Part shown: one piece after another, positions 13,312 through 24,934 of the stretch
Layout of the letters: each line of letters begins with the position of its first letter
How positions within the stretch are numbered: position 1 is the first letter of the stretch
NCBI GenBank assembly: GCA_037179385.1
Contig: CM074185.1
Span: forward strand, 11,150,922 to 11,214,921
Direction of reading: 5' to 3'
DNA length: 64,000 nt
From: Holothuria scabra
Lineage: Eukaryota; Echinodermata; Holothuroidea; Aspidochirotida; Holothuriidae
The notes under the pieces: generated by a model
The model's input: only the letters and a program-made list of their open reading frames with translations
Databases searched by the model: none
What the model was told of the DNA's origin: nothing
Position numbers and translations under genes: made by a program

Positions 13312-14111
13312 TACCGTATTTACTCTATTAAACGCCCCTGGGGCGTGAAATTTTCGTTAAGGGGGGCGTTTATTAGAGTCAAATTTATGTGACTTCTGAT
13401 AAACTGCTACATATGGCATATTTGTCCATTTGGTTGTCAGCTTCACAATCAGCTGTGAGCTCCTCCCCAATGATCGGTAACCAAACTTCCCTATAAATAT
13501 GGTAGCCACGAACAGCACTCTGAACTTTGCAAGTGTGATCAACTTTCGCCGACATCTTGATATGTAACGTTACACACAGAAGTGACTTTTTTACGTGCCC
13601 GCGGCATATGCATGCATGCATGCTGTGCACAGTATACAGCCAGGCCTCGCGGTACTATACTGACCGGCCGGCTATACGCACGTACATACAGTAATTGCAT
13701 AATAGTTACCGTGGGTAGCACCATTAGCAGTACAAACGCGTTCATACCATTTTACTGTTAAACAGTTTTCCTGTGTTGAATTTGGATTTTTATGTTAGGC
13801 TGTTCGGATAGGCTAGCGAATATTTGTATACCTACGGTATGTACAGTACCACTTTCGAACAGCAAACGAAGCATATAGGTTCGCGGTATGTGATAGCATG
13901 ATGGATATCAACAGAAATTAGTTGCAGAAACATGCCTTTTACTTCAGGATATGGGACTTTAGGAGATTTCGTGGCTTCAAGGTAGGACTATTTCATTTTC
14001 CTTTTACCATATTGTCTTTGGAATTAACAATTTCACTTTATGCAATGTGACGAAAAAGTTGGGGGGGGGGCGTTTATTGGAGAGGGGGCGTTTATTAGAG
14101 TAAATACGGTA
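13312..14111. mobile_element. TA-flanked mariner-like MITE, CCGTATTTACTC ends
   Basis: The 796-bp body (13314-14109) lies between TA dinucleotides. The left end is CCGTATTTACTCTATTAAAC. The right end reverse-complements to CCGTATTTACTCTAATAAAC, an inverted end of 20 bp with one mismatch, followed on both sides by GC-rich CGCCCC/GGGGCG. The TA duplication fits Tc1/mariner-type transposition. The interior is GC-richer than its flanks, contains an ATGC run (about 13608-13624), and has only short overlapping minus-strand frames. It is non-autonomous. Confidence 0.85.
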
Positions 14112-15990
14112 TGCACAGTATACTTCACAGTACAGTACATGACCCGCTTCCAATTTGACCAAGACGTCAAAGATTTGCTACAGTACATGTATTACAGGTT
14201 GTAATTACGCTGTAAGCTGTGGAACCTACAGTAAACAACTTTGTATCTAAATCTAGTAAACAGCTTGCATGCCAGCACATGTTTATTTAATCTTATTTCA
14301 ATTAAAGAATAGCTACTGTAATTCCACTTAAGATTTACACTGAATTTTCCCTTTAAACTACCACAAATACTTCAAAATCTTTTACCTCTGAATTTTCTAT
14401 GAGATCCTGAATTTAATTGTTTTATTTATAGCTTTTTGTTTAAAAATCCCACAATCCTTTGTACTTCTTATGAGAAAAACATCAACAGGTATTACTTTAA
14501 CTCCACTTGGGTTAACTGCATTCATTTAATTCCCCTTTAAAACTATAACAGATATATCAAAACCAATATCTAAATCCTCCTAGAGATTCAGGATTATAAA
14601 TCCAACTATTTTTAATTAAAATCAAAAATCTAACAAACTTGTTGCTTTTTGTAATTGTACATAAACATTGATATTTTTAACTTTCAGACCTTCTTAATTC
14701 TATTACTCTGTCATACCGTACTAAAAATGTTGTGCACTAACTATAAACAATTTGCTTTGACAATTTCAAAATTAATCCATCCGTTTATTTATTAAGCTGT
14801 AATTTTCCTGCAAAGGTCAGAAATATTTTAAATCTGTGAGAGCAGTATAAATAAGCATTTGAGCTACACCCTCGAAACTGTTATTGAAATGACCGAACGA
14901 AAAACCAAAAGTAATGTGTTATATAGTGTTATGTAGCATGGTGCAATTTTCATGACCTTTAGCAGACGCCATCTTGTTGTTTACAAGCAACTCTCCCTTC
15001 TTTTTGTTCTAGATTCCCAGGGCCCTTCCTGTTTCCTGTGTGTTACTGGTGAACGTGAGATTTTACATCCCCTTAGTTCCATGGGCATGCTGTAACCCAT
15101 ATTTTTAAGGTGTGGCCAATTTCACTCACTACAGCCTCCTCATTGGTTATATGATTTCATCATATATATTCATTTTTGGTGTGCGTCACCACTTTTATCC
15201 AATCAGGTTACAGCTTTTAGTTCTGTCATCTTGCAAGAGCCCCTGTGGCTCGAATGCACTAGGAAGCCCCAGCTTGTCAGTTGTGCTGCAGACCTCTAAG
15301 ACAAAGCAATAACTCACCTGTAAATAGTAATTGTCACCTTTTTGCCGGCTTCTGATTAAAGATAATTTTTGAAGGAAGAAGAAATGGAGTCAATAATAAT
15401 CAAGAAGAATTAATCAACCTTTATGAGTTCTGTGAACTTTCCTGATTTCTTGTGTTTTAGCTACACAACTTCAACGCCTTTCAGCTAGATCTCCTACCTA
15501 AAGCCTTTGCCCCAGCGATTGGCCCAACTACCTGACAATAGTGTCAACTAGATAAAATGAAGTTAAAATGCAGTCTTAAGCACAGGTCCAAGTTCAAGTT
15601 CCGTTTAAAATACTGCAGTTTAAATACAGAGTGAGTCCTTCCCTTTAGAGGCTTTTTGTGACAGGCAAGAAATACCAAAGGCACATTCTACAACCCCCAG
15701 CCTGCAGGGGGTTTGACAGAAAAACTCAGACAATGAAAACAAATGAATTTAAAAATTCAAACAAACATAGCAACAATTGTGGTTGCCTTTATTTTCATTA
15801 TGTACAGGGACCCATACATAAGTAACAGTAACCTCTAATGATACCAAATTTTTTGTCTGAATCCAGTACAACATTATTTCGTACGAGGCAGAACATATGA
15901 ATATGATCTAATACTCACAATTTTGAACCATTGTCTATACTTGTAAGAGTAGATTTTTACTCATTCTTACTCACAGATTGTTGAAGTTAT
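14112..15990. other. unannotated AT-rich DNA
   Basis: No gene or bounded element is recognised. The 66-codon plus frame at 15112-15312 has no motif or splice support. Confidence 0.4.
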
Positions 15991-15992
15991 GC

Positions 15993-16252
15993 ATAAAAGG
16001 CCTAATCCTCTCACCTCAAACAATTCCATTTCTTCTAGAACCTAATAAAACCCCTCCTACAATTGCATAAAAATTATCCTCATCTAGACACAACCAAGGT
16101 ATATATAAACAAGTTGAGTAGACCACCACCTATTGGTAAGCCAGAAGAAGATGACTGAGGGCATCCTTGCTTTTTGTTGAGGGCAGCAAGGGCACCCAGT
16201 AGACTACATGCAGTCCTGCAAAAATTGTAGTTTGGGGTGAGAGTTAACTGCC
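15993..16252. mobile_element. degenerate MITE family A (A5)
   Basis: The left end AAAAGGCCTAATCCTCTCACC and the right end AAAATTGTAGTTTGGGGTGAG are family-A termini. The middle is replaced by unrelated sequence (about 16100-16205), so the copy is rearranged. Confidence 0.6.
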
Positions 16253-16970
16253 TCAAAAATTTGCAGTCATACTCTACTTATGCAATATGTAGACATGTAC
16301 TGGTACTCATAACCAAAGACAATTGCATGTTCTCCTATAGCTGTAGTACTTATCAATCAATTGTAGGACTACAGAATATGACCCAACATATATATTACCC
16401 GACCACTCTAACGGTAAAGTATATTCCTCTGATTGCGCCAATGGTAATACAATTTCTGCACAGCCCATTCAGGTGAGTTACAATAATAAATCAGTAATTC
16501 AAGAGTATGTTCGAGACAAATCCCTGCAATCAAGTCAAATTTCCACCAACTTTTACATGATGTAGTTTTAAGAAAAAGCCAAATTTCGATCCCCAGACAA
16601 GTAACCAAATTCCCTTCCCAAATACCATGATTTCCCTGATACCCAAAATGTCAACTTTTTCTGCCACGCATGGATATCTTCCAGCTGATGCTACCCTGCA
16701 AAAAGAGTAACACATTATAATTCCACAAAACTGGAATTTAAAATCTAACACAATTCTTCAATAGCATGCCCAAAATATGCCCCAAATTTGTTTTCAAAAG
16801 TTGAAAGATGCTTGTTTGCTGACCAGCTATTATAAATTTGCCTAATAATTAGAACCCCTCACTATTTTTTAAATAAAACTACTGCAAATTTAAGGTAAAG
16901 AAAGAATTAACTATTCTCCACGGAATAAAAGGGCAAATGCAGTCCCCAGATTGAGCTTGTAAAATTAACT

Positions 16971-17237
16971 TTAGGTAAAGAGCAGTCTCCCACAAACTTA
17001 TTATATTTTAAAGCAAAAACTAAATATCACAATTTTCTTCTTATTTATCTTCAAAATAGCTTTCATCACATTTAATGAATTCAGAATTGTTTATTCAAAT
17101 TAAACCAAGCAGCTACTTTTTGTAAATTTTACACTTAAGGAGAAAAAAGTTGTCACGTGACTCCCAACAGCCAATAATGAAACAGGACAGTCTAAACTAC
17201 ACAACTTCAAGTTGTGGTGACTGCTGTTGCCCTTTAA
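16971..17237. mobile_element. TTAA MITE, family C (C2)
   Basis: It starts TTAGGTAAAGAGCAGTCTCC (decayed TTAA) and ends TGCTGTTGCCCT + TTAA (17234-17237). The same TTAA is the left boundary of F1, so the two elements abut. Confidence 0.8.
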
Positions 17238-17972
17238 GGAGTTGTTCCAGTGTTTGCACATTTTTTCCAAATGTCATCTTGCAATTGGGAAGAATGTTAC
17301 ACAAGTTATACCACAGCTAACTGTGATACAGTACCTTCACATTTTTTCCTCCATACAACTGGCTATTTCTTTAAAGCATGTGTGACGAAAAAAAATTATG
17401 TTTTTGATGTAACAAACATCGAAAACCAAGAAAATAACTCCAATTCCCATCAAAATCTGTGAAAAAATGACCATTGTACAGTGCAATATCTGATTTGCAC
17501 TTCATCCATTGATAAGCGAGAGCTCAATATGCCAAATTTTGTGAGATCATGAGAGGGGCATGCTATTGGCCTACATGGATGGCAAATGTTATCCTTTGTT
17601 TATAATACAATCTTCATTTCAAGAACAGTTAATTGTATTAATGTTAACTTGTCCTAGCTAGTTTTTATCTGGAAGCTAAAATTGTGTCCTTGAAAACCAT
17701 CCAAACTATATAAGCTAGCTATTCAATTATTAATTAATAAATAATTAATAAAGAAACAAAAGAAATGTCAACACTGTGAAACATTCCACATCATAGGTTT
17801 TGCATTTACAAGCAAACAAGTTGTTTCAGAAACATTCAAACTTTGAAGAGGTATATCTTGAGAACCGTAAAAAATGTTAACATAAATCCAACCGATCTTT
17901 CCTAAATAAAGTTCACTCTGTAACTGCCAAGTGAAATCAGGGCATTTTGCTGACATGTCACACTAGCTTTAA
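17234..17972. mobile_element. TTAA-flanked repeat family F (F1)
   Basis: TTAA lies at 17234-17237 and 17969-17972. The right end, read inward, matches the left end of F2 (27589 onward), including the block around CTGACATGTCACACTAG. F2 is the inverted copy. The short minus frame at 17768-17956 is repeat-derived. Confidence 0.65.
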
Positions 17973-18654
17973 AATATTAGTTACAGTAACCACAGAATTG
18001 GATTCAATAAGGTAAGGGATATGACTAAAGTTATTTGCACAAAACTGAATAACTTTTATTTTTCATATACTTCACTATTTGAAGCAACCAGAGCTACTGG
18101 GTAAAAGCCACTTCAATGGGTGCCTGCACAATTTCACACTATAAAGGCATGAAGAACCGCAAATCCAGACAGTACATTATTCAGTTCCATAGAGTATTCT
18201 ACAAAATTCTACCACTCAATTTTGTTTGGGGGTATATTTTGCTGCCTAACCTAAGTTACCTAATGGAAGACCATAAAGCAGTCACTGATCTGATGATCGA
18301 CATCCATTAGAATTTTGATTCAAGCCAGCCGGTATTAATTTTACAGAAAATAGCAGGAGACACTTCTAATAAATCAATGAACTTAATATTAAGCTCAATT
18401 GCACAATATGAAAAAAACCTTCTCTTGCAATACTTAACATCGCCCCCTAAAGCGCTTTACTAATAAAATCGTAATACTGCAATTTCCAAATTTTGTCCAC
18501 AGGCTAAACAGCTCTCTCTTTCTAAAAATGGTAAAAATTTCTCATCTCACTCACTTTTATCTTTGCATAAATCTCACCCAACCTAAGGGGGATAGCATCA
18601 TGCTTCAAAGAGGCACATCTGTTATTCTTCAAATTCACCAAAGTTTTACAAAGC

Positions 18655-18930
18655 ATCAAGTTTTGTTGACATGCTAATTACAATGGTCAAACTTTGACAA
18701 TCCCCAGATTCAACATACAAATAGTTTTTTTATGAGTGGGTTTGGTTATCAATGATTCAATTGGTTCTTAGGAATATATTACCAGACATTTTTTTCAAAT
18801 TATGAACAAAATTGTTACTGTACAAGTTAAAGTTCAAAACACATATAAAATTTTTTTTGCATTACTTTTAGGAGGGAAACTTGACAAATTATGCTGATAA
18901 AAGCATTGTCATATGTGGTTGTGCCCTCCA
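18655..18930. mobile_element. MITE family E fragment (E3)
   Basis: GGTCAAACTTTGACAATCCC, the TTACCAGACATTTTTTTCAA block and ACTTGACAAATTATGC match the interior of E1 and E2. The left end is lost; the right side is followed by A6. Confidence 0.65.
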
Positions 18931-18939
18931 TCACCTTTG

Positions 18940-19247
18940 CTAAAGGGCCAATTCTCTCACCTCAAACTACAATTTTTGTAGGGATGAACAGAAATACCCA
19001 GCTGGCTTAGCTCTTTGATTGACAGATAGTTCAAACAATACAAAGTACTATTGCTCTTATTACACAGCCTGCACTGTATTGAGAGTGTTTTAATTACACA
19101 ATGGGGTCTTGTATACCCACCCTGAAGCAACAAACTGATGATAATTGTGTCTGGATGAGGATGAATTTTAAACAGTTGTGGGAGGGGCTTAAGTAAGAAG
19201 GTTAGGAGAATTATAACTGTTTGGGGTGACAGGATCGGGCCTTTTAA
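18940..19247. mobile_element. TTAA MITE, family A (A6)
   Basis: It starts TAAAGGGCCAATTCTCTCACC and ends GTTTGGGGTGACAGGATCGGGCC with TTAA at 19244-19247. That TTAA is shared with C3. The 113-codon minus frame at 18957-19298 runs through A6 into C3 and is an artefact. Confidence 0.8.
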
Positions 19248-19515
19248 GGTCAAGAGCAGTCCTCCCAAATTTATTTTGAAGCAACACCTTAATCTCACTA
19301 TTTTCCTCTTACCTGTATTTCTCCTCTATTAAAGTATCCTTTATCATATTTTATAACTTCGATTTTGCACATCCAATGTAAAACAATTAGCAATGACTTC
19401 AAGTAATTTCCACATTTAAAGAGACAATTTTTTGTCACATGACTCTCAACAGCCAATCATGAAACAGGACAGTCTACTTCTCTGCTTCAAGTTGGGGACT
19501 GCTCTTGCCCTTTAA
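19244..19515. mobile_element. TTAA MITE, family C (C3)
   Basis: It begins at the TTAA shared with A6 (19244-19247), then GGTCAAGAGCAGTCC. It ends GGGGACTGCTCTTGCCC + TTAA (19512-19515). The interior has CAGCCAATCATGAAACAGGA. Confidence 0.85.
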
Positions 19516-19548
19516 GTACAATTGAATGATATGAACTCAATATTCCCC

Positions 19549-19805
19549 TTAAAGGCAAAGAGCAGGTCCCCAAAATGTAATAGTCTAGCCAAGTCGTCTA
19601 TTGCATTAATGGCTCACGAGAATGAATGACAATACTTTTTCTCATTAAATTATGAAATTTCTGAGTACGTCATTGCTTTATCTTGGATAAGCACTATTTG
19701 AAGTCCTGAAATAAAACAAAAGCTACATAAAAGAGAAATTAGCAAGAAATTACCAAGAATCAACTGATATTGTTTCAGTTTTGGGACAACTGCTTTGGCC
19801 CTCTA
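19549..19805. mobile_element. MITE related to family C (C4)
   Basis: TTAA (19549-19552) is followed by AGGCAAAGAGCAGGTCC. The right end is GGGACAACTGCTTTGGCCCT with a decayed CTAA. The interior differs from C1-C3, so it shares mainly termini. Confidence 0.65.
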
Positions 19806-20048
19806 ACATTCAGAGGCAGTTAGTCCTAGAGGTCATGTTACTGTAAGTATACTGCAGTGTTCCTGAATGAAAAGAGTGACTAGTAATTGATTTGACAAGA
19901 ATACATTTTTAATTAAGTTGCAGCAAATTTTACCCTTAAAACTGTAAACAGCAGCAGGATAAGGTTCATGGACAAACATATAATATAGAGTCCACATATT
20001 TCAAGTTTGCACGTAAGTATACTAATCCTTCAATTTTGTGACATTGTC

Positions 20049-20233
20049 AGGGAATAATTGGGTGTTCAAATTTTGCATAGCAATTCTGAGATTTTTGTCA
20101 GGTTTTATGGCAAAATGGCTGGAAACTCTATGTTTTTAAGTGCAAACTCTGCTATACAAAATTGTATTTGTGTAGCAATTTGACCATTTTGTGTTGGAAA
20201 ATGCAATGGGATACTGGGTAAAATATTCCATGA
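20049..20233. mobile_element. diverged MITE, CAGGGAATAAT ends (J2)
   Basis: It starts CAGGGAATAATTGGGTGTTC, contains GCATAGCAATTCTGAGATTT and ends around AAAATATTCCATG. It is a diverged copy of the intact J1 element at 26314-26478. Confidence 0.6.
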
Positions 20234-20285
20234 TTGTGTTACTGCATTCCACCTTGTTCTTGAATTCATGAAAATACCTCAACCT

Positions 20286-21255
20286 TTGGTTTGGTTTGGT
20301 GTTTGGTTTGGTTTGGTGTTTGGTTTGGTGTTTGGTTTGGTTTGGTGTTTGGTTTGGTTTGGTTTGGTTTGGTTTGGTGTTTGGTTTGGTTTGGTTTGGT
20401 GTTTGGTTTGGTGTTTGGTTTGGTTTGGTTTGGTTTGGTGTTTGGTTTGGTGTTTGGTTTGGTTTGGTGTTTGGTTTGGTGTTTGGTTTGGTGTTTGGTT
20501 GGGTTTGGTTTGGTTTGGTTTGGTTTGGTGTTTGGTTTGGTGTTTGGTTTGGTTTGGTTTGGTTTGGTTTGGTTTGGTTTGGTTTGGTGTTTGGTTTGGT
20601 TTGGTTTGGTGTGGTTTGGTGTTTGGTTTGGTGTTTGGTTTGGTGTTTGGTTTGGTTTGGTTTGGTTTGGTTTGGTGTTTGGTTTGGTTTGGTTTGGTTT
20701 GGTGTTTGGTTTGGTGTTTGGTTTGGTTTGGTTTGGTTTGGTTTGGTGTTTGGTTTGGTGTTTGGTTTGGTTTGGTGTTTGGTTTGGTGTTTGGTTGGGT
20801 TTGGTTTGGTTTGGTTTGGTTTGGTGTTTGGTTTGGTGTTTGGTTTGGTTTGGTTTGGTTTGGTTTGGTTTGGTTTGGTTTGGTTTGGTTTGGTTTGGTG
20901 TGGTTTGGTGTTTGGTTTGGTGTTTGGTTGGGTTTTGTTTGGTTTGGTGTTTGGTTTGGTTTGGTGTTTGGTTTGGTGTTTGGTTTGGTGTTTGGTTTGG
21001 TTTGGTGTTTGGTTTGGTGTTTGGTTTGGTTTGGTTTGGTTTGGTTTGGTTTGGTTTGGTGTTTGGTTTGGTTTGGTGTTTGGTTTGGTGTTTGGTTTGG
21101 TTTGGTTTGGTTTGGTGTTTGGTTTGGTTTGGTTTGGTGTTTGGTTTGGTTTGGTTTGGTTTGGTGTTTGGTTTGGTTTGGTTTGGTTTGGTGTTTGGTT
21201 TGGTTTGGTGTTTGGTTGGGTTTGGTTTGGTTTGGTGTTTGGTTTGGTTTGGTTT
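20286..21255 (+). repeat. TTTGG / TGTTTGG short tandem array (about 970 bp)
   Basis: This is an uninterrupted mixture of 5-bp TTTGG and 7-bp TGTTTGG units, with rare variants (TTGGGTTTGG near 20498, 20793, 20928 and 21213; TTTTG near 20936). The repeat has no stop codon in any frame on either strand, which creates long overlapping open frames that are not genes. All G runs are on the plus strand, giving many two-tetrad G-quadruplex motifs. Confidence 0.97.
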
Positions 21256-21443
21256 GGATAGGATAGGGTAGGATAGGATAGGATACGATAGGGTAGGGTA
21301 GGGTAGGATAGGATAGGGTAGGGTAGGATAGGATAGGGTAGGATAGGATAGGATAGGGTAGGATAGGATAGGATAGGATAGGATGGGATAGGATAGGATA
21401 GGATAGGATAGGATAGGATAGGATAAATAGGATAGATAGATAA
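21256..21443 (+). repeat. GGATA / GGGTA pentamer array
   Basis: GGATA with interspersed GGGTA units directly follows the TTTGG block with no spacer and decays into AGATAGATA at its right edge. The G-rich strand is the same as in the neighbouring array. Confidence 0.95.
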
Positions 21444-21691
21444 GTAGGGTTTAATGACACAACAACACAAACATGTTATATTGTGTCACCCAGATAGGTA
21501 AACCTACATTGCTGGGGTACGTACCTCAAACTTTACATCCATGTATACCATGCTGCTAGAATTGAATAGGCCATTTTAGCCAATATGTTACCCAAGAAAA
21601 AGGCGTACCTGAGATAAAGGCGTTTTCTCTGGTGAAGTTTTTCTCTGTAGGTGCGGCATTTAACCCTGTTTAAACTGCCCTTGTTGCTCTA

Positions 21692-21998
21692 TTAAAGGGC
21701 CAAACCTCTCACCCCAAACTACAATTTTGGTATGGGGGGTACCAAAGTTCTCAATTGGCTCAGCTCTTTGATTGACTGCTAATTCAAACAATGCAGAGTA
21801 CCAAAGCTTATATTACACAGCATGAACGGTACTAAGAGTGTTTTGATTATATAAATTGAGTTTTTCTATAATCACCTTGAAGCAATAAACTGAGATTGTA
21901 TCTGGACGAGAATGAATTTCAGACATTGTGGGAGGGGCTTAAGTAAAAAGTTTAGGAGAATTGGTACTGTTTGGGGTGAGAGAACTGTGGGCCTTTAA
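21692..21998. mobile_element. TTAA MITE, family A (A7)
   Basis: TTAA lies at 21692-21695 and 21995-21998. The ends are AGGGCCAAACCTCTCACCCC and GGGGTGAGAGAACTGTGGGCC. It is a well-preserved copy with the full interior. Confidence 0.88.
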
Positions 21999-22599
21999 GC
22001 AAATAGTCTTTGAAGGGGGAAAACCCTTTTAACTTTATTGATCTTAATATAACCAAACAGGACATTCTCTGATAGATTCTAGATTATAAGTTTCCAGCTT
22101 GAGATGGCTAAAACTTGCTATTCCCTTCTAGCGTCATGCAGCAGTGCATGATGGTTAATACATTATACAGTAAGTTCAAGAAATGGTTAGAGGAGGTAAG
22201 TCTTTGGCAGGATTTTATTCAAGGGCTGGTTTTTTCGTAAGTTGCACTGCAAAATGCCTTTACTTTTCTGTAACATACTTTACTGACAGGTGTAGAATAT
22301 TCTTGCATGTATTTTGCAAAATTTTGAGAAAACAGTGGACATCACAGAATTTGTGTCCCCTTCAAAAAATAAAAAAAAAAATTGAGAAGTTAAAAAAGAT
22401 GTAGCTAATATATTCCAAACAAAGGTGGGTGAATTCTAACCATATTTAGCATACACATACTGGGTAGATACAGACCTGAAATACATTTGTCCGTATCTTT
22501 TAGTGTATCTTAGTATTTCTGAAGTGTAACACTATCCCTCATGACAGTTATTTATTCAGCTGCTCTTGATCATTTCACTCAGAATTTCAAATGATTTGG

Positions 22600-22760
22600 T
22601 TCGATGAGGTTTCATGGCTCAGTTTCTCAGCTGTTGGTTTAATTTGGGCCTTCCAAAACTTCTATCTAGTTGTAGTGGCTCACTGGCTTGTTTCTCCTAC
22701 TCCATTTCAAATGAGAGATGATCTCATTCTCAATGCATTGCTAATCATGTACAACTGTCC
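22600..22760 (-). mobile_element. tRNA-derived SINE, 3' part, minus strand (S6)
   Basis: TAGTGGCTCACTGGCTTGTTT and the CATGGCTCAGTTTCTCAGC block are the reverse complement of the 3' body of the SINEs at 57312 and 62896. The tRNA-like head is poorly preserved. Confidence 0.6.
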
Positions 22761-23039
22761 TAGGAATGAATCTCCCTTCAGTATTTTTCAAGCAACTCAG
22801 CTCTTTGTGCATAAATTTTAACCATAACATGCAGTACCTATGTACAAGCTATGTTTCATACTGTAGGTTACAACAAGGTCCCCCACCCTGTGGACTGGGG
22901 GTTGTAGAATATGCACACAGTACTGCCACACGTACAATACAACTACTGGATAAAGTACGGACTTGCATGGTATTTGAATTAACTGTATTTGAAACTGGAC
23001 TTTGAACTTGAATTGTACTTATTTGAAACCTTTAACTTT

Positions 23040-23330
23040 CACCCTTTTAGCAACTGTAGTTGGCACTATAGAGGAATCCGATCAGCACTTGTGTTTAGTG
23101 ACTGTAGGCAGCAATTGGTGGGGTCCATCAGCCTCAAATCGTTTTCATTTATTGTATACAAGAATTTCAAAAACTCATATTCAGTGAAGTTGAAGAAATC
23201 AAGATACAATTCAGTGCTTAGTCATCCATGATGCAGATAAGCAAGGACTCTGAAAGATTAAAAAGTGATAGACCCCAGTTATGGCCAACTGAAATCAGAC
23301 CATCACTTGCAAGTCTTGCTGTCGAGATTC
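23040..23330. repeat. dispersed repeat G, copy 1
   Basis: It is an inverted partner of 33985-34245. Shared (reverse-complement) blocks include the sequence around GATCAGCACTTGTGTTTAGTG and the GACCCCAGTTATGGC / CATGTCTGGGGTC ends. The overlapping short plus-strand frames here come from the repeat. Confidence 0.65.
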
Positions 23331-23392
23331 GTCTAGTTTGTATTCATGTTGGTGTGTCATAAACTTTGTGTGTCTCTGGTACATACTATAAC

Positions 23393-23696
23393 TTAAAAGG
23401 GCCAAACCTCTCACCCCAAACTACAGTTTCGGTACAGGGGTACCCAAATTCTCAATTGGTTCAGCTCTTTGATTGGCAGCTAATTCAAACAATGCTAAGT
23501 ACCAAAGATTATATTACATAGCATGAACGGTACTGAGAGTGTTTTGATAATATAAATTGAGTTTTTCTACACTCATTTTGAAACAATAAACTGAGATTGT
23601 ATCTGGATGAGGATGAATTTCAGACAATTGTGGGAGGAGCTTCAGTGAGAAGGTTAGGAGAATTGGTACTGTAGGGTGAGATAATTGGGGCTTTAA
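23393..23696. mobile_element. TTAA MITE, family A (A8)
   Basis: TTAA lies at 23393-23396 and 23693-23696. The left end is AAGGGCCAAACCTCTCACCCC; the right end GTAGGGTGAGATAATTGGGGC has lost a few bases. The 84-codon minus frame at 23514-23768 overlaps it and is not a gene. Confidence 0.85.
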
Positions 23697-23779
23697 CTGC
23701 AATCTATAAAGAAGGGTAAAGAACCCATGGTACTGATTGCTTGAAAGAAGTTGTTCACATTTTCCCACACAAGTACTGC

Positions 23780-24005
23780 ATCCCTTTAAAAAACTTGTTT
23801 TGAAACAACATCTAATACTAGCTAATTTCTTCTTTATACTTCTCTTTCAAATATCTTAAAACCTATAAAGGTAAAGCATTATGACTTATTTCAGCTAAAT
23901 TTCACAATTCAGTAGACTAATAACATTTACATGATTCTCAAGACTGATTCACGTTACATAACTAGACTACAGGTAATTCAAATTGGAATGACTGCAGTTC
24001 TTCCT
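23780..24005. mobile_element. decayed family C remnant
   Basis: AAACTTGTTTTGAAACAACATC near the left and GGAATGACTGCAGTTCTT near the right resemble C termini and interior. It runs directly into D2. Confidence 0.5.
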
Positions 24006-24007
24006 CC

Positions 24008-24263
24008 ACCCTTTACCGTTGTTTGGGTCCTTTTGGACCCAGACGGAGAGCGCAGCTGTCACCCATCTTTACTGTTTCACGCGGAGCTCGAAACTGCGAG
24101 TAGCTACCCGAAAATTCGACCACAACAACAAGAGAGACAATAGTTCAAGGTCACAGGGTCAATAGCCTACGGAAGCTCATGCAGGGTGTGTTACGTCCGC
24201 TTTTCCGCCCACTCCCGAGGCGCACAAATATGCCCTGATTGGAACCCAACAGTAAAGGTTTAA
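24008..24263. mobile_element. TTAA MITE, family D (D2)
   Basis: CCCTTTACCGTTGTTTGGGTCC at the left and CCAACAGTAAAGGTTTAA at the right match D1. It is longer than D1, with an extra segment around 24031-24058 and another near 24180-24215 (CGTCCGCTTTTCCGCCCACT). Its right TTAA is shared with A9. Confidence 0.8.
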
Positions 24264-24896
24264 AGGCCCAATTCTCTCACCCACTTACCAATTCTCCTAA
24301 CCTTCTTCCTTAAAGGGAAATATTGCATTTAAAATGCTCCAACGTAGCATTAAAAGTGAACAGCTCTAGTCATTATCAAAATATTCCATCTCAACTATAA
24401 ACCCCAGCAATAGCTTCATCTCTTCAAAATATTTTGCACAAGAAGTGTTATGGAAGTTGCATCGTTTGAAATGTTGAAAGTTTGGGTGAACAAATTAATC
24501 TATAGCAAGAAACTGAGTGAAACATATTTCTTGAAAAGAAGGCTACCATACTGCCTCATTTGTAATTATTTATCACACTTTCCCAGTAAATATTGGTTTT
24601 AAAAGGATGAAATTTCCTTGAAAAACGAAGGCAATATTTCCTTTTAAGCCTCTCCCAAAATCTTCTGAAATTCATCCTCATCCCAGAGACACAATCTCAG
24701 TTTATTGGTTCAGGGTGAGTATAAAAAAGCTCAAATTGTATTATCAAAACACTTCCAGTACAGTGCTGTATAATATAAGCTTTGGTACTCTGCATTGTTT
24801 AAATTAGCTGTCAATCAAAGAGCTGAGCCAATTGAGAATTTTGGTATTTAAACCTCTACAGGAATTGTAGTATGGGGTGAGAGGATTGCACCTTCA
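24260..24896. mobile_element. MITE family A, reverse (A9), split by B2
   Basis: The left end is TTAA (24260-24263) + AGGCCCAATTCTCTCACCC; the right end is GTATGGGGTGAGAGGATTGCACC. The interior is interrupted by B2 at 24310-24647. Joining across B2 restores the family-A order (CTTCTTCC, TTAA, GCCTCTCCC). Confidence 0.85.
24310..24647. mobile_element. TTAA MITE, family B (B2), nested in A9
   Basis: TTAA lies at 24310-24313 and 24644-24647. The ends AGGGAAATATTGCATTT and GCAATATTTCCT are inverted. It lacks the C insertion present in B1, so it gives the uninterrupted B structure (about 330 bp). Confidence 0.88.
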
Positions 24897-24934
24897 ATTA
24901 CCCATGAATGAACTAATCGATTCCTTTTATTAGA

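Noticed and set aside
17768..17956. Small minus-strand protein frame
   Set aside because: It lies inside repeat F1. The F2 copy has no equivalent uninterrupted frame.
20136..21470. Long open frames of 444, 393, 332, 326 and 321 codons on both strands
   Set aside because: They are translations of TTTGG, TGTTTGG and GGATA units, which contain no stop in any frame. Every frame is open at once.
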